Positions 35,303-45,200 of a stretch of DNA of 64,000 nucleotides are shown here, one piece after another. The translations under genes and the position numbers were made by a program. Numbering within the stretch: the stretch's first letter is position 1; each line of letters begins with the position of its first letter. Source of the DNA: Formosa agariphila KMM 3901 (GTDB lineage Bacteria; Bacteroidota; Bacteroidia; Flavobacteriales; Flavobacteriaceae); the NCBI RefSeq assembly GCF_000723205.1, contig NZ_HG315671.1:4061507-4125506 (forward strand), written 5' to 3'. The notes beneath the pieces are model-generated. The model searched no databases, was not told where the DNA came from, and worked only from the letters and a program-made list of their open reading frames with translations.

Positions 35303-35845
35303 TTGAGTTTAGACCAACTTATATCTAAATGTAAACGGAATAATCTTAAAGCACAAACTGAATTATATACGCTATACTCTAGCAAATTATACGCAGTGTG
35401 TCTCAAATATTCTCGTAATACTGCAGAAGCTCAAGACAATCTGCACGATGCCTTTTTGACTATATTTAGCAAAATATCGCAATATAAAAACAAAGGTTCT
35501 TTTGAAGGTTGGATGAAGCGTATTACGATTAATACCGCATTGCAGCGCTATCGTGAAAAAGGCGTTTTTAATATTATTAATGAAGACATTACAGAAGAAG
35601 CAGTAGAGGTTAATGATTATGACGATATCTCGTTAGATTTTCTTTTAGGACTTATTCAAACCCTACCTAATAGATACCGAATGGTCTTTAACCTCTATGT
35701 TTTAGATGGCTACTCGCATAAAGAGATTGCCGAAATGCTAAAAATTTCTGTAGGGACTTCCAAGTCTAATCTAGCTCGAGCTAGATTAATTTTACAAGAA
35801 AAAATTGATAAAGCTAATTTGAATCTTGAATCACATTCTATTTAA
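35303..35845 (+). CDS. ECF-type RNA polymerase sigma factor
   Basis: A 180-residue sigma-70 family factor with region 2 (about 15-80: AQTELYTLYSSKLYAVCLKY, NLHDAFLTIFSKI, SFEGWMKRITINTAL) and region 4 (about 115-170: LPNRYRMVFNLYVLDGYSHKEIAEML, then SKSNLARAR). The start is TTG at 35303: the frame is closed by TAA at 35288 and no ATG or GTG lies between. The next gene begins in the stop codon (TAATG) and looks like its membrane-bound anti-sigma factor. Target genes unknown; the two lipoproteins just upstream are candidates. Confidence 0.93.
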   Translation: MSLDQLISKCKRNNLKAQTELYTLYSSKLYAVCLKYSRNTAEAQDNLHDAFLTIFSKISQYKNKGSFEGWMKRITINTALQRYREKGVFNIINEDITEEAVEVNDYDDISLDFLLGLIQTLPNRYRMVFNLYVLDGYSHKEIAEMLKISVGTSKSNLARARLILQEKIDKANLNLESHSI

Positions 35846-37323
35846 TGAGTGATAAAAAAAACATAGACCGTCTATTTCAAGAACGCTTAAAAGATCTTGA
35901 TGTTACCCCACACCCAGAAGTTTGGAACGGTATTGAGGCAAAATTAAAAACACAACAGAAACCTAAACGTGTCATCCCTATTTGGTGGCGCGCAGCTGGT
36001 ATTGCCGCAATTTTACTTTTATTTTTAGCTTTAGGAAATTTTATTTTTAATTCAAAAACCTCATCAAATAACACCCCTAACACCATACTAGTAGACACTC
36101 CAAGCTTTAACAATTCAGATTTAAAAAATGAATCTACAGTGACTTCTACGCCTCAAGAAGACACAACAACCTTAAAGCCTCTAGATTCTATTTCTAAAAA
36201 ATCATCACATTCACCTCATAATTCTATAAATAGTACTCAAATAGTAAATCAGTCTAAAAAACAAAATCTAAATCCATTTACTAAAAAGAATTCGCCGTCC
36301 ACCACAGAAGCAACAGCTATAGTTACAAACACACCGAACACACCTTCTACGTCAAAACATGCGACAACAAATACTACTATTGCATCCGGAAACAAGAACT
36401 CAACAACACCCTTTAAAAGAGACACTATTTCTAAATCTATTTCAAAACAATCAATATTTACTCAAGAGCACCCTCAAATAGCAACTAACGATGTAATTAA
36501 GAATGCTCCAGAGCTTTTAAACAAAAACACGACAATAGACTCATTAAGCATTGAAGACGCCATTGCTGCAACTAACACACACCCAAAAGTTGATAATAAA
36601 TTAAAAAAATGGGATATCCACCCAAACATTGCACCTGTTTATTATAGCAGTACCGGAAAAGGCTCTCATTTAGACGATCAATTTATAAGCAATTCTAAAT
36701 CTGGCGAAATAAACACGAGTTACGGCGTTGGAATAGGCTATGCTATTAACAAAAAAATTAAGTTAAGATCTGGAATAAACAACCTTAAGTTAAGTTTTAA
36801 TACTAACGATGTTGTTTTACTTGAAAATCCTGGAATTTCAAGTAGTAGAGGCGTCCCTAATTTACAGCACGTTTCTAAAACCAATCAATCTCAAAATTAT
36901 TCTTTTTTAAATGCGAATAAAGTTTCTACGATTCAAAACAGTACGTTTACAAGCAACAACGAAAGTGGTTCTATTAATCAAAACATAAGCTATTTTGAAT
37001 TGCCTTTAGAAGTAGAATACAACATTTTAAATAAACGAATTGCCATTAACGTAATTGGGGGCTTTAGCACATTTATTTTAGAAGATAATCAAATATATTC
37101 TGAAAATAATACAAGTAGAATTCTTATTGGCGAAGCAACAAATATTAATGATTTTAGTTTCAGTACTAATTTTGGAATTGGTTTCGATTACAACTTTTCG
37201 AAACGATTTAATTTTAATCTTGAACCAACTTTTAAATATCAACTAAACGCTTATAACAATACTTCTGGAAACTTTAAACCATATATAATTGGGGTGTATA
37301 CAGGATTTAGTTTTAAGTTTTAA
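35845..37323 (+). CDS. Putative dual-membrane-spanning anti-sigma factor with outer-membrane barrel
   Basis: A 492-residue protein with unusual layers. Residues 1-42 are polar with DRLFQERLKDLDVTPHPEVW, as seen at the cytoplasmic start of Bacteroidota anti-sigma proteins, and end in KPKR. Residues 48-68 form one transmembrane helix. Residues 70 to about 250 are a long Ser/Thr/Asn/Lys-rich linker, and the last ~230 look like an outer-membrane barrel (YGVGIGYAINKKIKL, YFELPLEVEYNIL, ending GVYTGFSFKF). This would cross both membranes, like the Dma anti-sigma factors described in Bacteroides. Overlap of 1 nt with the ECF sigma gene supports the pairing. Confidence 0.8.
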   Translation: MSDKKNIDRLFQERLKDLDVTPHPEVWNGIEAKLKTQQKPKRVIPIWWRAAGIAAILLLFLALGNFIFNSKTSSNNTPNTILVDTPSFNNSDLKNESTVTSTPQEDTTTLKPLDSISKKSSHSPHNSINSTQIVNQSKKQNLNPFTKKNSPSTTEATAIVTNTPNTPSTSKHATTNTTIASGNKNSTTPFKRDTISKSISKQSIFTQEHPQIATNDVIKNAPELLNKNTTIDSLSIEDAIAATNTHPKVDNKLKKWDIHPNIAPVYYSSTGKGSHLDDQFISNSKSGEINTSYGVGIGYAINKKIKLRSGINNLKLSFNTNDVVLLENPGISSSRGVPNLQHVSKTNQSQNYSFLNANKVSTIQNSTFTSNNESGSINQNISYFELPLEVEYNILNKRIAINVIGGFSTFILEDNQIYSENNTSRILIGEATNINDFSFSTNFGIGFDYNFSKRFNFNLEPTFKYQLNAYNNTSGNFKPYIIGVYTGFSFKF

Positions 37324-37386
37324 GTGTTAAAGTGTTAAAAATTCTGACCGAAACACCTAGTATTTCTGGTATTTTTAAGGCTGAGA

Positions 37387-40047
37387 TCAAAATTTAAAGC
37401 GTACAGTAAGAAGCAAATAACGCTCTTGTAAATTATGTTCGAAAATGGTACTAGAAAAATCCGATTTATAAATATTTCTAAACGTATCCTGATTCAGTAA
37501 GTTATTTGCATTTAAAATATATTCTAACTTGCCCTGCTTTGGTTTGTAGCTAAATGTTGCATTCAAAAATAAATCATCAGTATTAGCATTAGACAAATCT
37601 GAATTAAAATATTGACTAGAAACACTACAATTAAAATCGTTTTTTTGATATGTCATTTTAAATTTATTTTCGAGCGATGTAAATGCGGTTACTATATTAC
37701 TAGCTTGGGTTTTATATGTATTATGATTAAACATTAAAACATTACTAAAGTTAACAGAACTTCTAAATCCAGTTCTAAAAGAAAACTCTCCCATAAATGA
37801 TTTCGCCGTATTATCTCTTAATTCCGAATTATTGATGACGTTTTGATAACTAGACAAGCCATAAGTTGTTCTTAAATTTAGTGTAGTTTTTAAAAACCGG
37901 ATGTATTTCTCTAAATCTAAACCTACATTTAACTTTTTATTATCGGTCGCCGCAACTACTGCATTGTAAACTTGAAAGTCCTCATCGACTTGAAGATTAC
38001 TTACATAACCATACGCGCTATATCTGAAATCACTAAACACATTAAACTGAAATAGATTAAAAAAATCGTTAACCCGAAACCCAACCGACCCCGCATGTGT
38101 TTCAAATAAATTAAAGTTAAAATTATTTCTTAACAGTGTTCGATAGGTTGTTAGTATTAGCCCCGAATACACATGGCTGACATCAGGTATCTGATTACTT
38201 AACTTATAATTTAGGGACAAATTCGTTTTTTTGTTTACGGCATAAAACAGTTCTAATTCCGGTTGTATATTAAAAATATCATTCCTATAATTAGTTGTAT
38301 TTATATCGTTTAAAGCAATTTTATAATAATTTATTTTAAGGCCAGTTTCTAACCGCCATTTTCCGAATTTTAATTGATAATTCAAATTAGCAAATAGATT
38401 TGTGTTCTTATAATATATATCATTATTACTACTTTCATTATTAATTTGAACACCTTCTAATTCGGAATTTACAAAATTTTCAGCAAAAGTATATCCCACC
38501 TTTGCCTCGTACTCGCTTCGATTTCCTCTTGATAAAAAAGCCGATTCTAACCTTAAATAATTCGTTTTAAAATCTATATCTTGATAAAATTGATTTATAT
38601 CATAAGCGACATCTACATTTTGGGGCAAACGGTTTGTAGACACATTACTAGTAAGCTGAAATACACTCTCAGCATTTAATTTACATGTATATTCTGTATT
38701 ATTTTTCAGAAATAAATCCTTACTTTTTGTATCACTATTAAACTCTAAATTATTATTAAAACCATTACTACTTTTTTCGACAATTTTAGAATCTAAAATT
38801 CCATCAGAAGTTAATAGTGACGATTTATTAATATTATAAATAAGCTTATAAGTAAATGCATTTACTAGTGGATTTTTTACCACATCTTCATAATTATTAA
38901 CATCTAACTCTTCGTTGTTAATGCCGTATGTTGTTTGAATCTGCTCCTCCCGAATTAACCGGTCTTTAAATAGATTATAATTTAAACGAATAGACAGTTT
39001 TTCATTTACACGGTATAACCCATTTAGACTACCAAACAGGTTATTATTAACCCGAATTTTATCTGCTGGCAAATTGGAGTTAAACCCTGTGTTGTTAACC
39101 AAATTGCTTGTTCTTTGGATAGCCTCGTTTAGAGTAGACATATCTAATATATTAGAGACAAAATTATAAGGGCTATAATTTTCGCCTATAGAATTATAAC
39201 TTAAAACTGCAAACCCTTTAAATGTTTTAGAAACCGCTAGAGGGGTTATTTTAATTTTCTCTTTATCCTTATAACCTAATCCTAATTCCAGATTTCCAGA
39301 AAAATCTGTTTTCCCTTTTTTTAGCACGAGATTTAAAGCCACGTCTTTAGAGCTTATTACATCCTTAAGTAGAGGGTTTTCATTATAATCCTCAATAGCT
39401 TGTATTTCTTCAATGATTTTAGGATCAATATTTCGTGTTCCAATAGTATAATTCGCGTCGAAAATATTATCGTTATCCAACAATAGCCTTGTAACCGATT
39501 TACCTTTAAATTTTAATTCTCCATTTTCGGCCACTGTTATACCGGGTAACTTTTTTAAAACATCTTCTACTACGCGTTCTGTACCGTCTTTAAATCTATT
39601 TATATTATAAACGGTAGTATCTTGCTTAATTGTAACTCCTTTTTTTTCTCCTTCGATTAAGACTTCGTCTAGCAGTGTAGCATGTCGCTCTAATTTAAAA
39701 TTTAAAAACCCAGAAAGTTGTTTCACACTGATTGATACTAATTTAGAGCTATAGTTAAGAAGCGACGTTTCTACCTGAACAGAATCTACTCCAGTAGGAA
39801 GCATTAGGCTATACGCACCCAACTCATTTGTTTTAGTAAAGGCAATTAACCCAGAATCTTTAGTATTTTTAATTAAAATATTTACACGCCATAAAGGTAA
39901 ATTTGTTTCTATGTCGTATACCTGCCCTTGTAGCTTAACTTGTGAAATAGCTAAGAAATGTACTGAAAAGCACAAAACCACAACTAAAGTTGTGGTTTTA
40001 CTTTTAAGCTTTAATTTAATTAAATTATTCTTTAATATAGGTCTCAA
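37387..40047 (-). CDS. TonB-receptor-like outer-membrane protein of cassette B
   Basis: Outer-membrane protein of about 886 residues. There is a signal peptide (TTTLVVVLCFSVHFLAISQV), then a carboxypeptidase-regulatory-like domain (KLQGQVYDIETNLPLWRVNILI). A plug-like domain follows (VEDVLKKLPGITVAENGEL, then LLLDNDNIF), and then a barrel ending LLLTVRFKF. No ATG gives a normal signal peptide; I place the start at TTG 40047, overlapping the GLPGLI gene by 23 nt, while an ATG at 40140 would add about 30 unlikely residues. Its plug aligns with that of the protein at 18628 (VEELLEKIPGLNID), so both cassettes carry related receptors. Ligand unknown. Confidence 0.85.
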   Translation of the reverse strand: MRPILKNNLIKLKLKSKTTTLVVVLCFSVHFLAISQVKLQGQVYDIETNLPLWRVNILIKNTKDSGLIAFTKTNELGAYSLMLPTGVDSVQVETSLLNYSSKLVSISVKQLSGFLNFKLERHATLLDEVLIEGEKKGVTIKQDTTVYNINRFKDGTERVVEDVLKKLPGITVAENGELKFKGKSVTRLLLDNDNIFDANYTIGTRNIDPKIIEEIQAIEDYNENPLLKDVISSKDVALNLVLKKGKTDFSGNLELGLGYKDKEKIKITPLAVSKTFKGFAVLSYNSIGENYSPYNFVSNILDMSTLNEAIQRTSNLVNNTGFNSNLPADKIRVNNNLFGSLNGLYRVNEKLSIRLNYNLFKDRLIREEQIQTTYGINNEELDVNNYEDVVKNPLVNAFTYKLIYNINKSSLLTSDGILDSKIVEKSSNGFNNNLEFNSDTKSKDLFLKNNTEYTCKLNAESVFQLTSNVSTNRLPQNVDVAYDINQFYQDIDFKTNYLRLESAFLSRGNRSEYEAKVGYTFAENFVNSELEGVQINNESSNNDIYYKNTNLFANLNYQLKFGKWRLETGLKINYYKIALNDINTTNYRNDIFNIQPELELFYAVNKKTNLSLNYKLSNQIPDVSHVYSGLILTTYRTLLRNNFNFNLFETHAGSVGFRVNDFFNLFQFNVFSDFRYSAYGYVSNLQVDEDFQVYNAVVAATDNKKLNVGLDLEKYIRFLKTTLNLRTTYGLSSYQNVINNSELRDNTAKSFMGEFSFRTGFRSSVNFSNVLMFNHNTYKTQASNIVTAFTSLENKFKMTYQKNDFNCSVSSQYFNSDLSNANTDDLFLNATFSYKPKQGKLEYILNANNLLNQDTFRNIYKSDFSSTIFEHNLQERYLLLTVRFKF

Positions 40048-40780
40048 TATTTTTTGTAGGTATTGACATTGAACCTCCAGCTGGGCTTCTATAATTTTGT
40101 AAATCGAGATATTTATTCTGATAAATCTCAATAAATTCATCCCAACTTATGGCTTCATTTTGTGTACTTTCAAACGGGTTTTCAATCGTAGATTGTGAAT
40201 TTTTTAATTCAATTTTATTCGCTACTATTTTAAAGACGCCATCTAAAGATTCTGTCTTTAAAATAAGCCCCGGTAGGCCTCCAAATTTCCATGGCCCTGT
40301 TGAGAAAGGAATTTCTGTAGTAAAATAAGCCTTATAATCTCTACCTCTGTAATGCGTTGTAGCCTCTTGACACTTGTAACCTAAAATTTCTTTATAATTT
40401 TGAGACAGTGTCCAATTAAACATGACACTCAAATCATCTTCTATAAGATAAAATTTAGACATTATGTTTTCTTTATTAAAAACCTTGTCTGTTTTTAAAT
40501 CCTTAAAAATTATTGGATTTTTAGTTGGGCGAATAGCCAAAATAGTGCCTTGTTCCCCATCAGATTCACGTACAAAGTTTGAGTTATTAAGAAAATCCAT
40601 TTCGTAAGCGGCAACATTATTATTTGCAATGAGCGTAGAGTTAATTTCCGTTACATTTGGCATACCTTCAAGTTGCTTTGTATAAATGTAATTTACAATA
40701 ATGGAAGCATTGGCCTCAGTAGTTTGACTATACGATAACGAACATAGACACCCAAATAAAAGAATAAAATAATATTTCAT
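40025..40780 (-). CDS. GLPGLI family protein of cassette B
   Basis: Exported protein of 251 residues with signal peptide MKYYFILLFGCLCSLSYSQ. The core reads HYRGRDYKAYFTTEIP, then GPWKFGGLPGLILK, and a cysteine (LGYKCQEA) stands before the RGR segment. Compared with the three copies of cassette A it has AYF in place of AWY/VWY and GG in place of HG before LPGLI. It begins 14 nt after the small protein gene and its end overlaps the receptor gene, giving a compact three-gene unit. Function of the family unknown. Confidence 0.92.
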   Translation of the reverse strand: MKYYFILLFGCLCSLSYSQTTEANASIIVNYIYTKQLEGMPNVTEINSTLIANNNVAAYEMDFLNNSNFVRESDGEQGTILAIRPTKNPIIFKDLKTDKVFNKENIMSKFYLIEDDLSVMFNWTLSQNYKEILGYKCQEATTHYRGRDYKAYFTTEIPFSTGPWKFGGLPGLILKTESLDGVFKIVANKIELKNSQSTIENPFESTQNEAISWDEFIEIYQNKYLDLQNYRSPAGGSMSIPTKNIETYIKE

Positions 40781-40794
40781 AATTGTAGCTAGTT

Positions 40795-41019
40795 TTATTG
40801 GCCTCCAGCATCACTCATTTGCATGTCAATATATCGTTGAGCTGATGCACGAGCAGCACTACATGCCATTGCAATTGCTTCCGGTCCATAACCAGGCACA
40901 TATTCTGTAAATGAGGTATAGTAATCTCCATTATAAGTAACATTTGCTGTACAACAAAATCCAGGGCTCTCTGCTACTTTAGCTTGTGGCTTGTCTAGAT
41001 CTTTATTTGTAAATGACAT
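40795..41019 (-). CDS. Small cysteine-containing protein of cassette B, start codon uncertain
   Basis: From the first ATG (41019) the product is 74 residues, MSFTNKDLDKPQAKV..., without a signal peptide. Directly upstream in frame (41020-41055) are codons for K-N-I-I-V-F-V-I-T-L-G-L, an obvious signal-peptide core, preceded by TAA where a start codon would be expected. Only ATT codons could serve there. Features shared with the cassette A protein are PGFC near the start of the mature part, NVTYN, a cysteine helix (AMACSAARASAQ) and a final DAGGQ. Either a rare start codon is used, or the original one was lost by mutation or a base-call error in the A run. Confidence 0.6.
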   Translation of the reverse strand: MSFTNKDLDKPQAKVAESPGFCCTANVTYNGDYYTSFTEYVPGYGPEAIAMACSAARASAQRYIDMQMSDAGGQ

Positions 41020-41283
41020 TAATCCTAATGTTATAACAAAAACAATAATATTTTTTTAAATTTAATATAAAAAAGGTTAGTTAATATTTCTTAATTTAAG
41101 AAGCTTTTTTTTTAATAAACCAAAATAAAAAACTAGTGCTAGTTAAGTTGCAACCTTATGTTAAATAGATACTAAAGGGGCTTCTTAATTTCCTTCAATA
41201 GTATTCAACATGATAAAGAAAAAAAAAATCAATTCACAAAGTTTAATTAATTAATTATCAGATTTAAGAATATATTTTTTTCA

Positions 41284-42042
41284 TTAATGTGATTTCCATT
41301 TATAGACTTCCAACTGATTTAAAATAATATTTCGGGACTTTTCTTTTAAGGCTTTACAGTTGTCTTTAAGTGTCATACCAGCTGTTGGTAAAAATTCATG
41401 AACACGAACCCGCATTTGACCAGGACTACCACTAAAAAAATCGAATGAAAAACGCTCCTTATTATCAGCAAATGTAATAGGAACAATAGGAATTTGATGA
41501 TTTATTGCTAAACGAAAAGCACCATCTTTAAACTGATCTAAGAGTATGTCTTCTTCAGACACTCCTCCTTCAGGAAATATACAAATACTTAAACCTGATT
41601 TTAATCGTCGCTCTGCACTTTCGAACACAGCATGTCTACTACGCAAACTGTCGCGATCTACCAAGATACAAGTCCGTTTATAAAAAAAACCAAACAACGG
41701 AATTTTAGCCAATTCTTTTTTACCTACAAATACAAATGGATTCTTAACGGTGACTAACATGAGCATAATATCGGTCATGGAAGTATGGTTTGCTATAAAC
41801 ATATAGCTCTCCTCTATATTTGGAATCTCTTCCCGTTCGATCTTCCACCGAAAGCACATTCCTATTAAAATAAATTTAGACCAAAGTCTAGCCATTCTAA
41901 AAAAATATGGGTACCACGATTCCTTAGAAATAGAAATTAACAAAAAAGGTAGAAGTATTAGGATTGGGATTGCTACTAAAATATAGAACCACACACGATA
42001 TAGAATCCAAAAAATATATTTAAATATCTTCATACTTGTCAA
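41284..42042 (-). CDS. 1-acyl-sn-glycerol-3-phosphate acyltransferase (PlsC family)
   Basis: Membrane-bound acyltransferase of phospholipid synthesis, 252 residues (or 249 from the second ATG at 42033, MKIFKYIFW). Two N-terminal hydrophobic segments are followed by the catalytic HxxxxD motif in NHTSMTD, the FVGKKELAKIPLFG segment, and FPEGGVSEE (motif III). Specificity may differ from true PlsC, since the family includes related lysophospholipid and ornithine-lipid acyltransferases. It stands alone between the small protein of cassette B and the T9SS-secreted pair. Confidence 0.9.
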   Translation of the reverse strand: MTSMKIFKYIFWILYRVWFYILVAIPILILLPFLLISISKESWYPYFFRMARLWSKFILIGMCFRWKIEREEIPNIEESYMFIANHTSMTDIMLMLVTVKNPFVFVGKKELAKIPLFGFFYKRTCILVDRDSLRSRHAVFESAERRLKSGLSICIFPEGGVSEEDILLDQFKDGAFRLAINHQIPIVPITFADNKERFSFDFFSGSPGQMRVRVHEFLPTAGMTLKDNCKALKEKSRNIILNQLEVYKWKSH

Positions 42043-42183
42043 AAATACATAAAATGAATGCCATTAAAGCCATACTAAAGTATCACTTTTTATAATTTAA
42101 AATTAAACTCAGTGCTTTCAGATACATCTAAAACCAAATTACTTCTATATTAAGAAACACAGAAACTTAAAAAACGGCATAAA

Positions 42184-42211
42184 AAAAGCCCCCTGAAGAC
42201 AGGGAGCTTTA
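42184..42211 (-). terminator. Rho-independent terminator after the T9SS-secreted pair
   Basis: An 11-bp stem with one mismatch (AAAGCCCCCTG/CAGGGAGCTTT), a 4-nt loop, and a T run on the minus strand, 26 nt after the stop codon of the gene ending at 42237. Confidence 0.85.
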
Positions 42212-42236
42212 TGAATTATCTTGAGTTCGTATTGTA

Positions 42237-45200
42237 TTAGTTCACGACCTTTTTGGTCACAACAATATTCCCTTCTAAAACTATTGAGGCTAAATAAATA
42301 CCTTTTGAAAATTTAAAGCTCTCATTTAACTGAGTACTATTACCACTAGATTTAAATGAAACAATTTGTTTTCCACTAATATCATACATTTTAACTTCCT
42401 TAATGGTTTTAAATGCTTTTACATTCAATACATTATGGACAATAGTAACAAATGTTCTAGATTTCTCTAACTCGTCTACAGAAAGTGTTTTCTTATAATG
42501 TAAAACAAAACGATCATTAATCTCTCCTTGTTCTCCAGAGAAATCATACGGCGACATTCTTAAATCATGCTCCATATTTAAATAAGTATCTTCTAAGTAC
42601 AAAGGTTGCTCATCATCAACAAATACAGAACCACTTAAATCACCGATTGCAATTTTATAGCTTCCACCTGCTGGAAGATTAACTCCTACTGGAATTCCTT
42701 CTGAATCTGAGAAAGGTAATGGCCGTCCTTGAATAACCATTTTTGAATCTTCTACCATGGTGTAAACATCTAACCCAACTAAATCTGAATACGTATCGTA
42801 TAATTTATCTTTTCCCAGAGTTGCACCCTCTACATACCCTATTAAAGTACTTGCAGAAGTATTAGCTGCATCGATTAAACTTAACCAAATTAATTGCTTC
42901 CCAGTATTATCTGTAGCCATATTTGTTTTAAAGAAACCAGAATTATCATAGCCATTACCATCTCCATCATATCTCATATCATTCGTAAAAACAGCTTGCC
43001 CCTCTGCAGATGCTTCGTCTAACTGTACAAAAAATGCTTGTCCAGAAGAAATATTTCCTTCAGTTGTTTGCGGTGGGTTCGCTCCTGTAGAATTATAACT
43101 AACATACTGCTCGTTATAATTATATGCCAAACTTTGATACTGACTGCTCGTTAAAGGAGAATTTACATTCTTAATTGCTAAATTATCTGCCCAAAAACAA
43201 ATAGTTCCATTTAATGCTGTATTAGCTGCTAAAAACTCATCACCACTAATCGCAGACGGATAAGGATTCCCTATAAGGTTCCAGTTTTTTAATTCTTCTT
43301 GTTTATCTGAATCACTAGATTTTAATACAGCTACACTTTTACTCCCATTTAGTGGAACTCCCTTAAAAACTGCTGTGAACCATGGAAAAACGAATTCTTG
43401 GGGAATTTGAACAGCATATCCTTTTGCTGACTCCATTAAGCCTCCTGAAGTAATCCAACTGCCATTTACATCCCATTGAAAAACAGGAGTTACATATGGT
43501 GAGGTAATAGTATTTACATTATAGTTTCCTACTGGCGTAGACCACATAATAAAATCGTCACTTTTAATATTATTTACATTTCGTAACATTGTAATATCAC
43601 CAGTATTGATATTATCGTCTGTATCCTCGCTAGTTTGAATTAAGTTTGAACTATCTTCAAATATTAACTCACCTCCAGTTTCCACCATTACATTTCCACT
43701 CAATGTCACAGTTGACCCCGATAGAATAGTAGCACTACTCCCCGAAGGAACTACACAATCACAACCTTCTAAATTACCCATCTCCTTATAGTCTGAGGAA
43801 AATATGAAACGCCTATTTTCTGGTTTAACAACAATACCTGCTTCCACATATGAAGGTGGTAGCTGCCACGCATTTCCATCCCAATAAACGGGAGTACCTC
43901 CTTGAGTTAATGAAACTGCTGTAAAAACTGATCCAAAAGAATTTGAAACTTGTAATTTATATTTACCTAAATCCTCTAACTGAATGTCATCACTTAATGT
44001 TAATGTATTGGAATTAGCCCCAGAAATAGGAGTGTTATATTTATACCATTGGTAGGATAACTTTTCATCCGCTGCCCCTGTCGCATTACCCGAAACTTGA
44101 GCTATTGCAGAAAAAGAAATATCATCACTATTAGGAATTTTACACACATAATTTGAAACTGGATATTTAGTAATTACAGGTGTTTTAATATCAAACGACC
44201 CACGATTATATGCTAAGAATGCAAGATCCGCAGTACCGCCTGCAACCATATTAATATTATTAATATTTGCCACATTATCTGGTGTAATTTCAAAATCTTC
44301 AAATCTAAAAGCAGCCATACGTAAAGGTCGTTTTTCATCTTCAGTAAATGTTCTTATTTGCGGTTTAGCCACCCCATAATTTAAACCTGCCTGCAGTGAA
44401 TATAAATCTAATCTCCACATAGCCAAAAGTCCGTCTCCAGCATAATCCTCTACTTCTTCCTGAATAATTGATAATTTTATAGGTCTTCCTACTACATTCC
44501 CTGAATCATCAGCATAATAATAAATATCTGTACTTCCTGCTTTGGCTATTTGAGTTATTAAAAAATCTGGAGCCCCGTCATTAATACCTCCTAATTGTCC
44601 ACCACTACTATAAAACCCAACATCGGCCAGCTGATTAAAGTTAGTTACACCTGTTCCTAAATCTAATCCATTAATACCATCTACTAAGTTTTCATAAATC
44701 GTTGCATTCAAAATTTCTGGGGAGGTAATCATCTCTCCTTCATTTACCTCACCATCTATCAAGTCTGCCATTGCTAAGTAATTAAGCGAGTAAGTTGAAC
44801 CATCGACACCATTAGTACTATATGCATTAAATAACTGCGAATCGAAATCAACATTCTTTTCAGTTAATAAATCATCATCAACACCTGTAGAATAAGTGAC
44901 TCCATCAAAAGTAAATGCTAAAAGATCATGACGCGTATTTGGCATTAAATCTACATTTGCGGTATCTGCTTTCCATTGTGATGATCTCCAAAACCCCTTA
45001 TAGGTAGTAAAAATCTCTGTAATTCTCGTGACGTTATTATTTTCTCCATTGTCAAGAATTTTTACCTCCGGAGCTATATAATATATATTAAAGCTTGTGG
45101 AATTTCCACCAACAAGCAATTCCGCTGTAACATCATCTTTTCCAGATTCAGAAATCTCAAATGTCATTTCCATCGAGTTAACTAATATTTTACTACCTCT

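Noticed and set aside
41096-41188. Inverted repeat TTAAGAAGC (41096-41104) and GCTTCTTAA (41180-41188) upstream of cassette B
   Set aside because: Nine-bp arms with a loop of about 75 nt in AT-rich DNA are expected by chance; no terminator or operator context.
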